Shown here: positions 49,619-58,300 of the stretch, one piece after another
How positions within the stretch are numbered: position 1 is the first letter of the stretch
How the letters are laid out: each line of letters starts with the position of its first letter
NCBI GenBank assembly: GCA_943788135.1
Contig: CALSPC010000009.1
Location: forward strand, 32,418 to 96,417
Reading direction: 5' to 3'
Length of the DNA stretch: 64,000 nt
Source of the DNA: an uncultured Paracoccaceae bacterium
GTDB lineage: Bacteria; Bacteroidota; Bacteroidia; Flavobacteriales; Flavobacteriaceae
Made by a program: the position numbers and the translations under genes
Notes under the pieces: model-generated
Database searches by the model: none
The model's input: only the letters and a program-made list of their open reading frames with translations
What the model was told of the DNA's origin: nothing

Positions 49619-51031
49619 TTAAAGTGTGGATGGACATACAAATTCAGATAGTGGTAAATCAGTTTTTTTAAGGGCTGCAAACCCACCAGCAATATCAATA
49701 ATTTTATGAAAGCCTCTTGCTTTTAAAATTGATGCTGCAATGACAGAACGGTAGCCGCCGGCACAATGGATATGATAGGTTTTGTGGGAGTCAATTTGAT
49801 TCATTTGTTGATTAATATAGTCCAATGCAAAATGTTGTAAACCGTCTATTTTTAAGTGCATCGAGTTGTGTTCGCCATCTTTTCGAACATCCAAAATATG
49901 GAGTTTATCGGCTTTTGTTTTTTGAGAAAATTCTTCTGCAGAAATAGATGTTAGATGATCGATTTCTTTTTTTGAAGTAATCCAAGCGTCCATTCCGCCT
50001 TCTAAATAGCCAAGGGTATTATCATAGCCAACTCGTGCTAAACGCGTTACTGCTTCTTCTGATTTTCCCTTTGGAGTAACTAAAAGTAGGGGTTGATTGA
50101 TGTCGGTGATTAGGGCGCCAACCCATGGTGCAAAACCGCCATTTAGTCCAATAAAAATAGCCCCGGGTATATGGCTTTTCACAAAATCTTGTTGTGTACG
50201 CACATCTAAAATTAGCGCTCCTTCGGATTTCGCGAGCTGTTCAAATGTCTCCACGGATAGAGGAGTGTCCCCTTTTGATAAAACCTGATCTAAAGCAGAG
50301 TATCCTCTTTGATTTAATTTTGCATTTTTTTCAAAATACTGAGGTGGTGGACTGATACCATCCAAAACTTCAATTACAAACTCCTCTTTGGTCATGGTTT
50401 CACGCAAAGCATAATTGGATTTTTTTTGATCTCCAATAGTGCCAACGGTTTCTTTACTTAAATTTTTTCCACAAGCCGAGCCAGCGCCGTGTGCAGGATA
50501 TACAATCACGTCATCTCCTAAAGTCATGATTTTTGTTCGTAACGATTCATATAATAGACCTGCTAAATCCTTTTCAGTAAGATCCGATTTTATTGCTAAA
50601 TCTGGACGTCCAACATCTCCTAGAAACAGTGTGTCTCCAGTAAATACTGCATGGTGTTGTCCATTTTCGTCAATCAGTAAATAGGTTACAGATTCTAGCG
50701 TATGCCCAGGTGTATGAAGTACTTTTATGGTGATATCTCCAATTTTGAATTCTTCGTTATCGGAAGCATTGTAGCTATCAAAAGTGGTTTTTGCATTGGG
50801 TCCAAAAACAATTGTTGCCCCTGTTTTTTTTGCCAAGTCCACATGCCCCGAGACAAAATCAGCATGAATATGCGTCTCAAAAATGTACTTTATATTTGCA
50901 TTGTTAGCAGTGGCTTTATCGACATACTGTTGTGTTTCTCTCAGTGGATCGATAATAGCAACCTCGCCTTTGGACTCGATATAGTAAGCGCCTTGCGCCA
51001 AACAACTTGTATAAATCTGTTCAATTTTCAT
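49619..51031 (-). CDS. Persulfide dioxygenase-like MBL fold protein with two rhodanese domains
   Basis: The N-terminal half is a metallo-beta-lactamase fold with THIHADFVSGH (His54, His56, Asp58). Two rhodanese domains follow. The first (about 255-350) has LVTPKGKSEE where the catalytic Cys would be, so it is probably inactive. The second (about 365-460) has HCAGGYRS with an active Cys. The family oxidises persulfides or hydrolyses related thioesters. A -7 element lies 26 bp upstream. Confidence 0.9.
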   Translation of the reverse strand: MKIEQIYTSCLAQGAYYIESKGEVAIIDPLRETQQYVDKATANNANIKYIFETHIHADFVSGHVDLAKKTGATIVFGPNAKTTFDSYNASDNEEFKIGDITIKVLHTPGHTLESVTYLLIDENGQHHAVFTGDTLFLGDVGRPDLAIKSDLTEKDLAGLLYESLRTKIMTLGDDVIVYPAHGAGSACGKNLSKETVGTIGDQKKSNYALRETMTKEEFVIEVLDGISPPPQYFEKNAKLNQRGYSALDQVLSKGDTPLSVETFEQLAKSEGALILDVRTQQDFVKSHIPGAIFIGLNGGFAPWVGALITDINQPLLLVTPKGKSEEAVTRLARVGYDNTLGYLEGGMDAWITSKKEIDHLTSISAEEFSQKTKADKLHILDVRKDGEHNSMHLKIDGLQHFALDYINQQMNQIDSHKTYHIHCAGGYRSVIAASILKARGFHKIIDIAGGFAALKKTDLPLSEFVCPSTL

Positions 51032-51056
51032 CTTTTGCTTTATTAGTGTGTGTTTA

Positions 51057-51064
51057 CAAATGTA
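51057..51064 (-). promoter_or_regulatory. -7 promoter element for the MBL-rhodanese gene
   Basis: The minus strand reads TACATTTG, a match to TAnnTTTG. Confidence 0.5.
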
Positions 51065-51091
51065 AGTTTTTTGAAATAGCTGTAATATTCT

Positions 51092-51121
51092 TTTGATAAA
51101 AAGATTATTACCTTATATTTG
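51092..51121 (+). promoter_or_regulatory. Promoter of tRNA-Arg
   Basis: TTTG (51092-51095) and TATATTTG (51114-51121) with an 18-bp spacer form a full -33/-7 pair, 13 bp before the tRNA. Confidence 0.7.
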
Positions 51122-51133
51122 CACCCTCAAAAT

Positions 51134-51207
51134 GGCCTCGTAGCATAACTGAATAGTGCACTTGATTACGGCTCAAGAGGTTGCAGGTTTGAATCCTGCC
51201 GAGGTCA
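51134..51207 (+). tRNA. tRNA-Arg (anticodon ACG), unusual A19-U56
   Basis: A cloverleaf folds: acceptor GGCCTCG/CGAGGTC with one G-T pair, D stem GCAT/GTGC, anticodon stem CTTGA/TCAAG around TTACGGC (anticodon ACG), T arm GCAGG/CCTGC. The D loop has GA instead of GG at 18-19 and the T loop is TTTGAAT instead of TTCGAAT, so the tertiary G19-C56 pair would be A19-U56. The 3' half overlaps the end of the recombinase frame on the other strand. Confidence 0.9.
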
Positions 51208-51210
51208 CTA
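51173..51210. other. Probable element attachment junction at tRNA-Arg
   Basis: The core genome ends and the accessory region begins here, and the recombinase frame runs antisense into the tRNA 3' half, stopping at 51173-51175. This is what an integration site inside the tRNA 3' end looks like. The second copy of the core sequence was not found in the window, so the exact crossover is unknown. Confidence 0.45.
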
Positions 51211-51214
51211 AATC

Positions 51215-51251
51215 GGAGAATTGATTCACAGGAATCGGTTCTCCATTTTTT
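51215..51251 (+). terminator. Terminator after tRNA-Arg
   Basis: A 13-bp stem (51215-51227 with 51232-51244, including G-T pairs) with loop ACAG is followed by ATTTTTT. It lies inside the recombinase C-terminal frame of the other strand. Confidence 0.88.
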
Positions 51252-52769
51252 ATGTTTGATATTTCCTTCGTTAAAATGGGAATTGAGCCAAAAATCGCAT
51301 TCACTTTTGGGGTTCGAACTCGGTCGTTTGACTTGTCGTAACCCAATCCGGATGGAAACACTAAATTTTGCAGTTTTTGTCGTTGTTTTAAATTCCCTTC
51401 AGTCCAAATCTTCTCAAGAGAAGCCGATAAACTAAGCGCTTTATCAATAGCCAATTCAAGGTTCGAACTATTTAATGATTGGATTTTCAATTTTTGACTG
51501 TAATTCTTCTTTTTGAGTTTCATATTTGTCTTTAAACTTTTTGTAGATAGCGTTATCTAATTCCCCAAGTGCGTATCGCTCTTCAATGGATTCTATTTTA
51601 GTATTTAGCTCTGTAATATTTTTTTTAATGAACTTCTTTTGGGTCCTTAAATCTTTGGTGATATTATCATAGGTATATGTCATCACCTCTTTTATGATGT
51701 CTTTATATTTTGGTTCAACTTGATACGTTCTCAAATCCTCTGTAAAAGTACTATGAAGTGTTTTAGCGGATTTGTTGCACGAGCACCCTTTAGTTCTACA
51801 CTTGTAATAGTAAAGCCCTTTTTTCTTGACAAGATATCCTGTTAGCGGTAGTTTACAGCTTTCACAGTAGATAAACTGCTTTAGGGGTAGGTTATCATTT
51901 TCTGCTTTGTGGTGTGTTGGATGATGGGTATTGATAGAGTTAATCTTTAAAAAGTCTTCTTTAGATACAAGTGGCTTATGCTTTCCTTCAATTATTTCAC
52001 CTGGAATCATCTTGCTCACAAGTATACCACAATAAAAAGGATTTTTAAACAACTCACTTATTCTACGCTCATCTATTTTCATTCCTAAGTTTTGAAGCTT
52101 ATCGATTATATCAATATTAGAATAGATTCCTTTTAATTTCCATGCAAATGCTTTCTTAATTAGCTTTCCATCTTCGGAGGGGATAATATCCCAATCTACC
52201 GCTTTGTGGTATTTCTTTTTATTGATGTATCCAACAGGTGGGTTCCATAACCAATAGCCTTTTCTAAGAAGGTCGGTCATCGCCGTAATTGTTTTGTCTT
52301 TTCGAAGCTCATTGTCAAACTGACTAAACATATAAAAAAGGTTCTGTTGAAACTTACCAGCTACTGAGGTGGTATCCACTTCTTGGGTTACTGCTTTGAC
52401 CTGAATCCCTTGGTCGTTTAACTCTTGAGAAATCTGTGCTGCACTACTTCCTGTCCTAGAGAATCTATCATAGGAGTATACAATGATATATCCCACTGTG
52501 CCACTTTGCCTGACGTATTTGAGCATCCGCTTAAATTCCTTGCGCTCATCACTTTTTGCAGACTCATAAGTCCCACCAAAGTAACCAGCTACTTTGTAGC
52601 CGTTAGATTTGGCATAATTCTCACAATATTTTTTTTGTGTTTCTAGAGATGTGTTTGTATCGGCTTGCTCTTTAGTGGATACGCGGGTGTAGATGATAGC
52701 ATTATTACTTTGTCTGAGCTGATTTTTCTTAGGAGCAAACTCTTTAAGCTTTTCAAGCGTATTCATTTC

Positions 52770-52937
52770 TTATTTAAGTGTGTTTAATATAATAATGCAG
52801 TAAGCTTCTAATGAAATCAAAAGCTCATCAATATTTTCATCCTTAGTGTAAATAAGGGATAGTTTTTCTTTTACAACTTTTCTTTTTTGTTCTGTTAATT
52901 TATCATCCTCTAAAATAGTTTGACTCATTTGGTCCAT
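52770..52937 (-). CDS. Small ORF (55 residues) just upstream of the recombinase
   Basis: I do not recognise this protein. It starts MDQMSQTILEDDKLTEQ and is charged and helical in its first half. The hydrophobic second half contains LLISLEAYCIIILN. It ends 3 bp before the recombinase start, so it is likely in the same transcript. A second ATG three codons later could be the real start. Small proteins beside serine recombinases may be directionality or regulatory factors, but that is only inference. Confidence 0.5.
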   Translation of the reverse strand: MDQMSQTILEDDKLTEQKRKVVKEKLSLIYTKDENIDELLISLEAYCIIILNTLK

Positions 52938-53001
52938 ATCGAGTTAAGATTAACTCAGGCTGGATTTTCAGGGACCGAATTTGTGCTACTTCTTTTCTCA
53001 T
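52903..53001 (-). CDS. Very small ORF (32 residues) overlapping the HTH gene stop
   Basis: The frame begins MRKEVAQIRSLKIQPELIL. Its ATG overlaps the stop of the HTH gene (TAATG), as in translational coupling. It overlaps the start of the 55-residue ORF in another frame. It may be a real leader peptide or chance; no family is recognised. Confidence 0.3.
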   Translation of the reverse strand: MRKEVAQIRSLKIQPELILTRYGPNESNYFRG

Positions 53002-53912
53002 TAGTTTTTTATTAACGTTAATTTATAGTTGCCTTGTGCTCTAATCTCAATAAGAAGTTTTGCACCCTTTGCTATTTTATGCTCTAAAATATATCTAGCC
53101 AATTGCTCTCTAGTTTTATGTTGTTCTGTTACTACAATAGGTTTTATGTTTTCATTTTCAAAAGCAATCTCAACTATTTTTGGTTTTTTAAAAACGACAA
53201 TATCTCTAATTTGTTTTTCAATTTCTGAGAGGTAAGAAAGTTCCTTTTTCTTATTTCCAAAATCTACCGCTAATACTTTAGCAATTATGGGTATCATTGG
53301 AATAGATACCATAGGATGTTGCATATAAACACTACTAAGTTTTAGGCTTAGGTTTGCATCTCCATAGAGAAATTCAAAATCATTAGTGTCTGGAATATAT
53401 ATTAACGTATGTGGCATAGACTCTCTTAAAATAGCCGATTTTAACATGTCTGTAAATGGATTGATAAGAGTTCTAAAGTTATGTTCCATTATGCGTTCAT
53501 CCTTAAGATAATCGTTTAAAGATTGAATAACATCCTGTGATAGTTGCAGTTTATTCTCTTTAATATGCTCTTTAAATACTTTATCAGCATATTTATCAAC
53601 TCTTGGTTTATCCCATATTGACTTTCCTAGAATGGCTATTTTGTCTGCTGATACTCCAAAAGAGGATAACGTATCGATAATACAAACCCATACAGCCTGT
53701 GATAAATTAAGTCGTATCCATTTGGTTTTTGTGGCTGCCTCTTTAGAAATTGTTTCTGTATTCTTAACATTTTGATGTTTTTCTACAAAAGGCACTAAAT
53801 TGTGGTCTAACCAATAATTTATTTTCCTAGAGGTAATACCTAACTGAGTTGGACTAATATCTTGTTGGTTATATACAATATCTCCTAAGCTTATAATTTC
53901 TATATCTGTCAT
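53001..53912 (-). CDS. MerR-like helix-turn-helix protein of the island
   Basis: The N-terminus has a winged-helix pattern: LGITSRKINYWLDHNLVP, then WIRLNLSQAVWVCIIDTLSSFG, which matches the MerR-type layout of helix-turn-helix, wing and second helix. The remaining 200 residues have no recognised domain. It is the first gene of the transcript leading to the recombinase and may control the element. Its -7 element lies 27 bp upstream. Confidence 0.65.
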   Translation of the reverse strand: MTDIEIISLGDIVYNQQDISPTQLGITSRKINYWLDHNLVPFVEKHQNVKNTETISKEAATKTKWIRLNLSQAVWVCIIDTLSSFGVSADKIAILGKSIWDKPRVDKYADKVFKEHIKENKLQLSQDVIQSLNDYLKDERIMEHNFRTLINPFTDMLKSAILRESMPHTLIYIPDTNDFEFLYGDANLSLKLSSVYMQHPMVSIPMIPIIAKVLAVDFGNKKKELSYLSEIEKQIRDIVVFKKPKIVEIAFENENIKPIVVTEQHKTREQLARYILEHKIAKGAKLLIEIRAQGNYKLTLIKN

Positions 53913-53938
53913 CTTGATTTTTAAGAAACAAATATACT

Positions 53939-53946
53939 TAAAATTT
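53939..53946 (-). promoter_or_regulatory. -7 promoter element for the HTH-recombinase operon
   Basis: The minus strand reads TATATTTG, a full match to TAnnTTTG. Confidence 0.55.
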
Positions 53947-54410
53947 AATTAAAAAACAAAAAGAGTTATATGTAAAATAATTATGCCACGCTAATGCATA
54001 TTTAAATTAAAGTAACCAGTAACACATTTTAAAGTTACAAGACGCTAAGTAAACTTTCTTATTCCAAAAAAGAGTTTAGAATATCCGCACGCATTTTCTG
54101 CTGAATCCAAATCCTTGATTTTACCCTTCAGATCACAAAAGGTTCAGCGGATAGAACTGAAATCTTTTTTTTGTTATTTTCTAAAATAATTTTAGTAATA
54201 GTAAGCATGTATTTGATTATACCGAAAAATAGTGCTGTTGGTTATTTTATAAAATAATTTTTATTTTTTTAAATAAAGCGATGTTGAAAGCACTTAGGGT
54301 GGGTTTTGATTTTTTGCTCTAAAAAAACCAATAGAGACCTAGGTTTTTAAAACACCTTAAAAAACAACTTATTATAACGGATACATTGCAAAGTAAATGC
54401 ACAATGCTTT

Positions 54411-54541
54411 TTCATTGTTTTTTGGCTTATTTAAAAACTGCTCCTCAATGGATTTCATTGGGTTTTTCCTTTGGTGGTATGTTCTTGTTATTTTTAATGA
54501 TTTTTTATAAAATTAAAGTATTAATACCATTGGTAGTTCAA
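54411..54541 (+). repeat. Direct repeat, copy 1 of 2
   Basis: This 130-bp block is repeated at 54816-54937. Shared segments are TCATTGTTTTTT, GATTTCATTGG, TTTGGTGGTATGTTCTTGT and AAAATTAAAGTATTAATACC. Indels between the copies break the reading frame, so conservation is at the DNA level. Confidence 0.8.
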
Positions 54542-54815
54542 TTAAAAACAATGAAAAATATTATCAAAAAAAGAATTGAATTTTTAAAAATTATTCTTGG
54601 AGATAATTTTTAAGTTTTTAATACATTTTCACCCCCTTTTTTCATTAAAAATAACCATTTCTAATTATTGTGAATATTAGAATTATTAAAGTCTATTAAA
54701 CTAATGAAATTTTATCATTAGTTACATTGAAAATTTAGCACATTATCAACAAGTGGCTTATTAGTTTTGTTGAGCAAACGGTGGATTGTGATTTTTAATA
54801 TTAATAGCTTGACTT

Positions 54816-54937
54816 TTCATTGTTTTTTTTTGCACATTTTAAACGCCCCTTCAATCGATTTCATTGGAGTTTTTCTTTGGTGGTATGTTCTTGTCCTTTT
54901 TAATAAAATTAAAGTATTAATACCATTGGAAGTTCAA
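54816..54937 (+). repeat. Direct repeat, copy 2 of 2
   Basis: This is the second copy of the block at 54411-54541, with a longer T run near its start and about 10 bases missing in the middle. Confidence 0.8.
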
Positions 54938-55085
54938 CCTACAAATCATTTATATCATTAGCTTCTTGAAAAATTAAATTAGTTTAAAACTTGATGCTTA
55001 ATTTTAGCAGGTGCGACAGAACCGAATCAATGATGTGCTGAGGTATATCTTACATATAGACAAGGAATTAGATGAAAATAAAAAG

Positions 55086-55156
55086 GGACAAATCTCAAAA
55101 AATATGAGTTTGTCCTGTTTAGTGGAGCCAAAGGGAGTAAAGTCGAACTATTTTAG
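55086..55156 (+). repeat. Hairpin plus GTGGAGCC repeat, copy a
   Basis: A hairpin (GGACAAA, bulge, CTCA at 55086-55097 with TGAGTTTGTCC at 55105-55115) is followed by AGTGGAGCCAAAGGGAG and TCGAACTATTTT (55121-55156). The second part is shared with copies b and c; the hairpin arms differ in sequence but keep the same position. Confidence 0.7.
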
Positions 55157-55183
55157 TGATGATTTAGTTATTTTCACAAAAAA

Positions 55184-55267
55184 TTATTCCCAAGAATAAA
55201 AAATTATTTTTGGGAATAAAAAGTGGAGCCAAAAGGCCTAAAATCGAACTATTTTGGGGAGGATTTG
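55184..55267 (+). repeat. Hairpin plus GTGGAGCC repeat, copy b
   Basis: Two 16-bp arms (TTATTCCCAAGAATAA at 55184-55199 and its near complement at 55204-55219) are followed by AGTGGAGCC, TCGAACTATTTTGGGG and AGGATTT. Copy c at 58981-59062 matches over the whole length. The two copies enclose the single gene 55309-58977. Confidence 0.85.
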
Positions 55268-55296
55268 CGGCTCTTTTTTAGTTCTAAAAAATTCCC

Positions 55297-55304
55297 TAAA
55301 TTTG
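55297..55304 (+). promoter_or_regulatory. -7 promoter element for the secreted protein gene
   Basis: TAAATTTG matches TAnnTTTG and ends only 4 bp before the ATG, suggesting a leaderless mRNA. Confidence 0.4.
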
Positions 55305-55308
55305 TATT

Positions 55309-58300
55309 ATGAAAAAAATTATTACTTCATTGTACCTTATTTGTTTTGTTTTTCCTTTAGCTAATGCACAAAACGATTTTACCGTCACCGTTAACAACAT
55401 TAAGGAAGGTGATTCTGTCAGGGTTATTGCACAAAAATCTTCTGAATCACTTTTCAAAAAATGGATTCATGGCAGTACCACTCCAACAGAAGCTGTTTTC
55501 TCCCTAAGCGATGGTGAATGGGCAATTAAATTGGATGCTACTGGATACACATACCCATCACCACAAATAGTAAGTATTCCTAATGATGTTTCAATTACAT
55601 TTGGTTTAACAGAGTTGGTAGGTGGAGATTTTTCATACACTTGGGAGGATGACGGAAGTGCTGCTGGGCATGCGACACAACGTTATGTAAATGAACCGCC
55701 CAATATTGTGATTTTGAATGACACTTTGACTGTTCCTGATGACTACTCAGCGATAAAGCTAAGGACAGAATATGGGGTTATTTTGTCTAATGATAAAGAA
55801 ACTTGGTCAAGCGAGGATAGTTATCGTATGTATCAAATGTTTGAGTCTCTTCCTTACCGTGCATACGGAGAGCATGATGACAATAATTACTCTGAAGGGG
55901 AAGGTGTAAGAGGGGTTTTTTACTTAACAGATCTTGAGCAAGATGATGATCTTTCTATTGAACTGGTGGATGGTGTTAAGCATGCTACATTTAGTCAAAA
56001 TGCTTTTGTTTATTCGGAGCCAATGATTGGAAAATTAGACGGAATCAAGGGGAAGTTCTTTTCAAAAAGATTATATCATGCCATTGTCAAGTTTGTGACG
56101 GATTTTGCTCAGGACGATAATGCCCTGGCTTGGATTGCAAGGGAAAAATTTGGAATAGAATTTCTGTCAAGCACTCAGCAAACAGAAGAATTAATGGGTG
56201 AGGACTCATCTAACTTCCAAGCTTTCTTTAACACTGAAAAGTTGGAGATTTTGTCTATGTTAGAAGAGCTTCCGGATGGTTTTCACAAACAAGATGGGCT
56301 TAAATTTATGGTCAGACGGATTAATGGACAAGATAATCCACAATACCCATCTGCTGCTGCGATTGCATGGACGGGTTTAAATGTTATCGAGTTTATGTCA
56401 AAGGCATTTATTTCTTCTGATATTCATGACACAAGAAGGTTGATTTTACATGAAAAGGCGCATTTTTTATGGGCTTATACATTTGATGATAACCTAAAAA
56501 ATGATTGGATTGAAATTGGAGGATGGTATGAGGATCCAACGTCTGCATCTGGATGGTCAACAACAAACACTACAGAGTCAGTTTCAGCATACGCTCATTT
56601 GAAAAGCCCTAATGAAGATATGGCAGAATCCATTGCTTTTTACTTAACAAATCCAGATGCATTAATGTCTGTTTCAATGCAAAAATTTGAATTTATTAGG
56701 GATAGAGTTATGCATGGTACGCGTTATATTGCACAAATCCGTGAGGATTTGACGTTTACAGTTTATAATCTTTATCCAGATTATACATATCCTGGGAAAG
56801 TGACTAAAGTTGAGGTTGATGTAGTTGGTGGTTCTGAGGAAGATAAATTAGTAACTATTAGGGCAACATTGAACTCAAGTGATCCTGAGTTAGATGGTGC
56901 GTCTGGAGCATATATTCGTTTCACTTCGGGATCTGGCACTCTACACGATATTGGATTGTCTCCAGAAAATGGGCAACAATCAGACTCGGTACTTGTGGGC
57001 ACAACCACATTTAATAAATTTGAGAAAAGTGGATATTGGAACCTATCGTTTTTTAAAGTAACCGATCCTGTTGGAAATATGCGTTATGAAAATAGATCAA
57101 CTGTTGGCATGAAACTTTATATTGAAAATCCGCTTGAGGACATAACCCCACCAAAATACAATGATGATTATAATATGGAGTTGGTCACTGAAAAGTTCAG
57201 TGTAGGTTCATTTGGAAGTAATTTAGATGAAAATGGTGTTGAAATGCGTGCTATCAAGCTGAACTTTTCCCATTACGATAAAATTCCTATTTCAAGATCA
57301 TATGCAAGAATGAATGTACCTAATAATAATCATTCAGAAGTTTATAATAGAGACATTCAAATGAATGGTGCTGTCGTTGATTCCGAAAGGGGATATGATA
57401 ATGATTTTGATTCTGACAAACATTTTGAGCTATATCTGCCGATTCATGAGTATTACCAGTCAGGATGGTACTCAACTACTTATTCATTTGCCACTGATAT
57501 TGCTGGAAATAAAGGCACTGTATATCACGTAGTAGATACCACAGATTTTCATATTTCAGAAAATGACAAGCATAAAATTTTTAAGCATACAAGGGATAGT
57601 ATTTTTGTAGAAACACTTTATCCCGATTATAAGAAACCAGAAATTGATATCAATAACATCTCAATTACAGCCGAGCCTACAAACCCTACGGCACCAGATG
57701 GAGAAACTCGTGTTGAGATAGATATTTTAGCTAGAGATTTTTCTGACTTTGGAGGTCATGAATCAGGGGTTTATAAAGTCTCTTTTACTTTAAGAGATCC
57801 TTTAGGAGGTATTCATGGTTATCAAACAGGGAACTCTACTATGAATAATCCAGACCTAAATCACCATGATGCTAACCCTCAAAATGATAACGAATGGCGA
57901 TTATATAATTTTGATTTATTACTGCCCAAGGGCTCACCTCCAGGCCAATGGGGGATGGCTTCTGCTACTGTTGAAGACAGAGCCGGCAATAGAGAACAAT
58001 ATTCCTTTGTAGAATACGTTCGATTTGATATTATACCATCAGACATAGAATTAACATCTCCTCTTGAGGCAGAAATCACCGATAAAGTAGTGAATTTGGA
58101 TAATCTTTCAAGCATATCTGCTACTATGAGCTGTTCCCCATGCGAGGGGCTTAATTATGTCTACACAATATACAGTCTAATGGGGGGGAATGTTGTTCGT
58201 GGAGAAGGTGTTTTTGCTGCAGATAGTATTCAAGTTGATAACATCGATACCAGTGGTGTGTTGGATGGTGTTATAAAGCTTACCGTACAAGTTACTGACA

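Larger units (their letters stand above)
51173..52766 (-). pseudogene. Serine recombinase (integrase), frameshifted near its C-terminus
   Basis: This is a resolvase/invertase-family recombinase. The N-terminal catalytic domain has YTRVSTKEQ with Ser30 and YDRFSRTG. A recombinase domain and a zinc ribbon (CESC...CRTKGC) follow, then a coiled coil. The frame stops at 51468. The typical C-terminal region (KALSLSASLEKIW, LQNLVFPSGLGYD, VNAIFGSIPIL) continues in another frame to 51173, so a one-base indel lies near 51475. The last 11 codons are antisense to tRNA-Arg. The break removes about 100 residues, so activity is uncertain unless it is a base-calling error. Confidence 0.85.
53947..55085. other. 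AT-rich region without convincing genes
   Basis: No gene with a recognised domain lies here. The frame at 54386-54613 has one hydrophobic stretch and falls on a duplicated block, so it is doubtful. An imperfect inverted repeat pairs TATCCGC and GCTGAATCC (about 54083-54114) with GGTTCAGCGGATA (about 54150-54162). Otherwise only long A and T runs are seen. Confidence 0.5.

Noticed and set aside
54083-54162. Inverted repeat as attachment site or attC of the island
   Set aside because: It is imperfect and interrupted, with no second copy seen; too weak to call.
54386-54961. Two small membrane proteins (75 and 64 residues)
   Set aside because: The DNA blocks are related, but indels between them break the shared frame, and no start or promoter is convincing.
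55121-55156. A partial tRNA on the minus strand in the repeats
   Set aside because: The TTCGA loop and GGCTCCAC resemble a tRNA 3' end, but the T stem does not pair in any of the three copies.
55011-55199. A 62-residue protein starting at GTG 55011
   Set aside because: Its C-terminal third is simply repeat copy a, including the hairpin, and the start is weak. It is better explained as non-coding.
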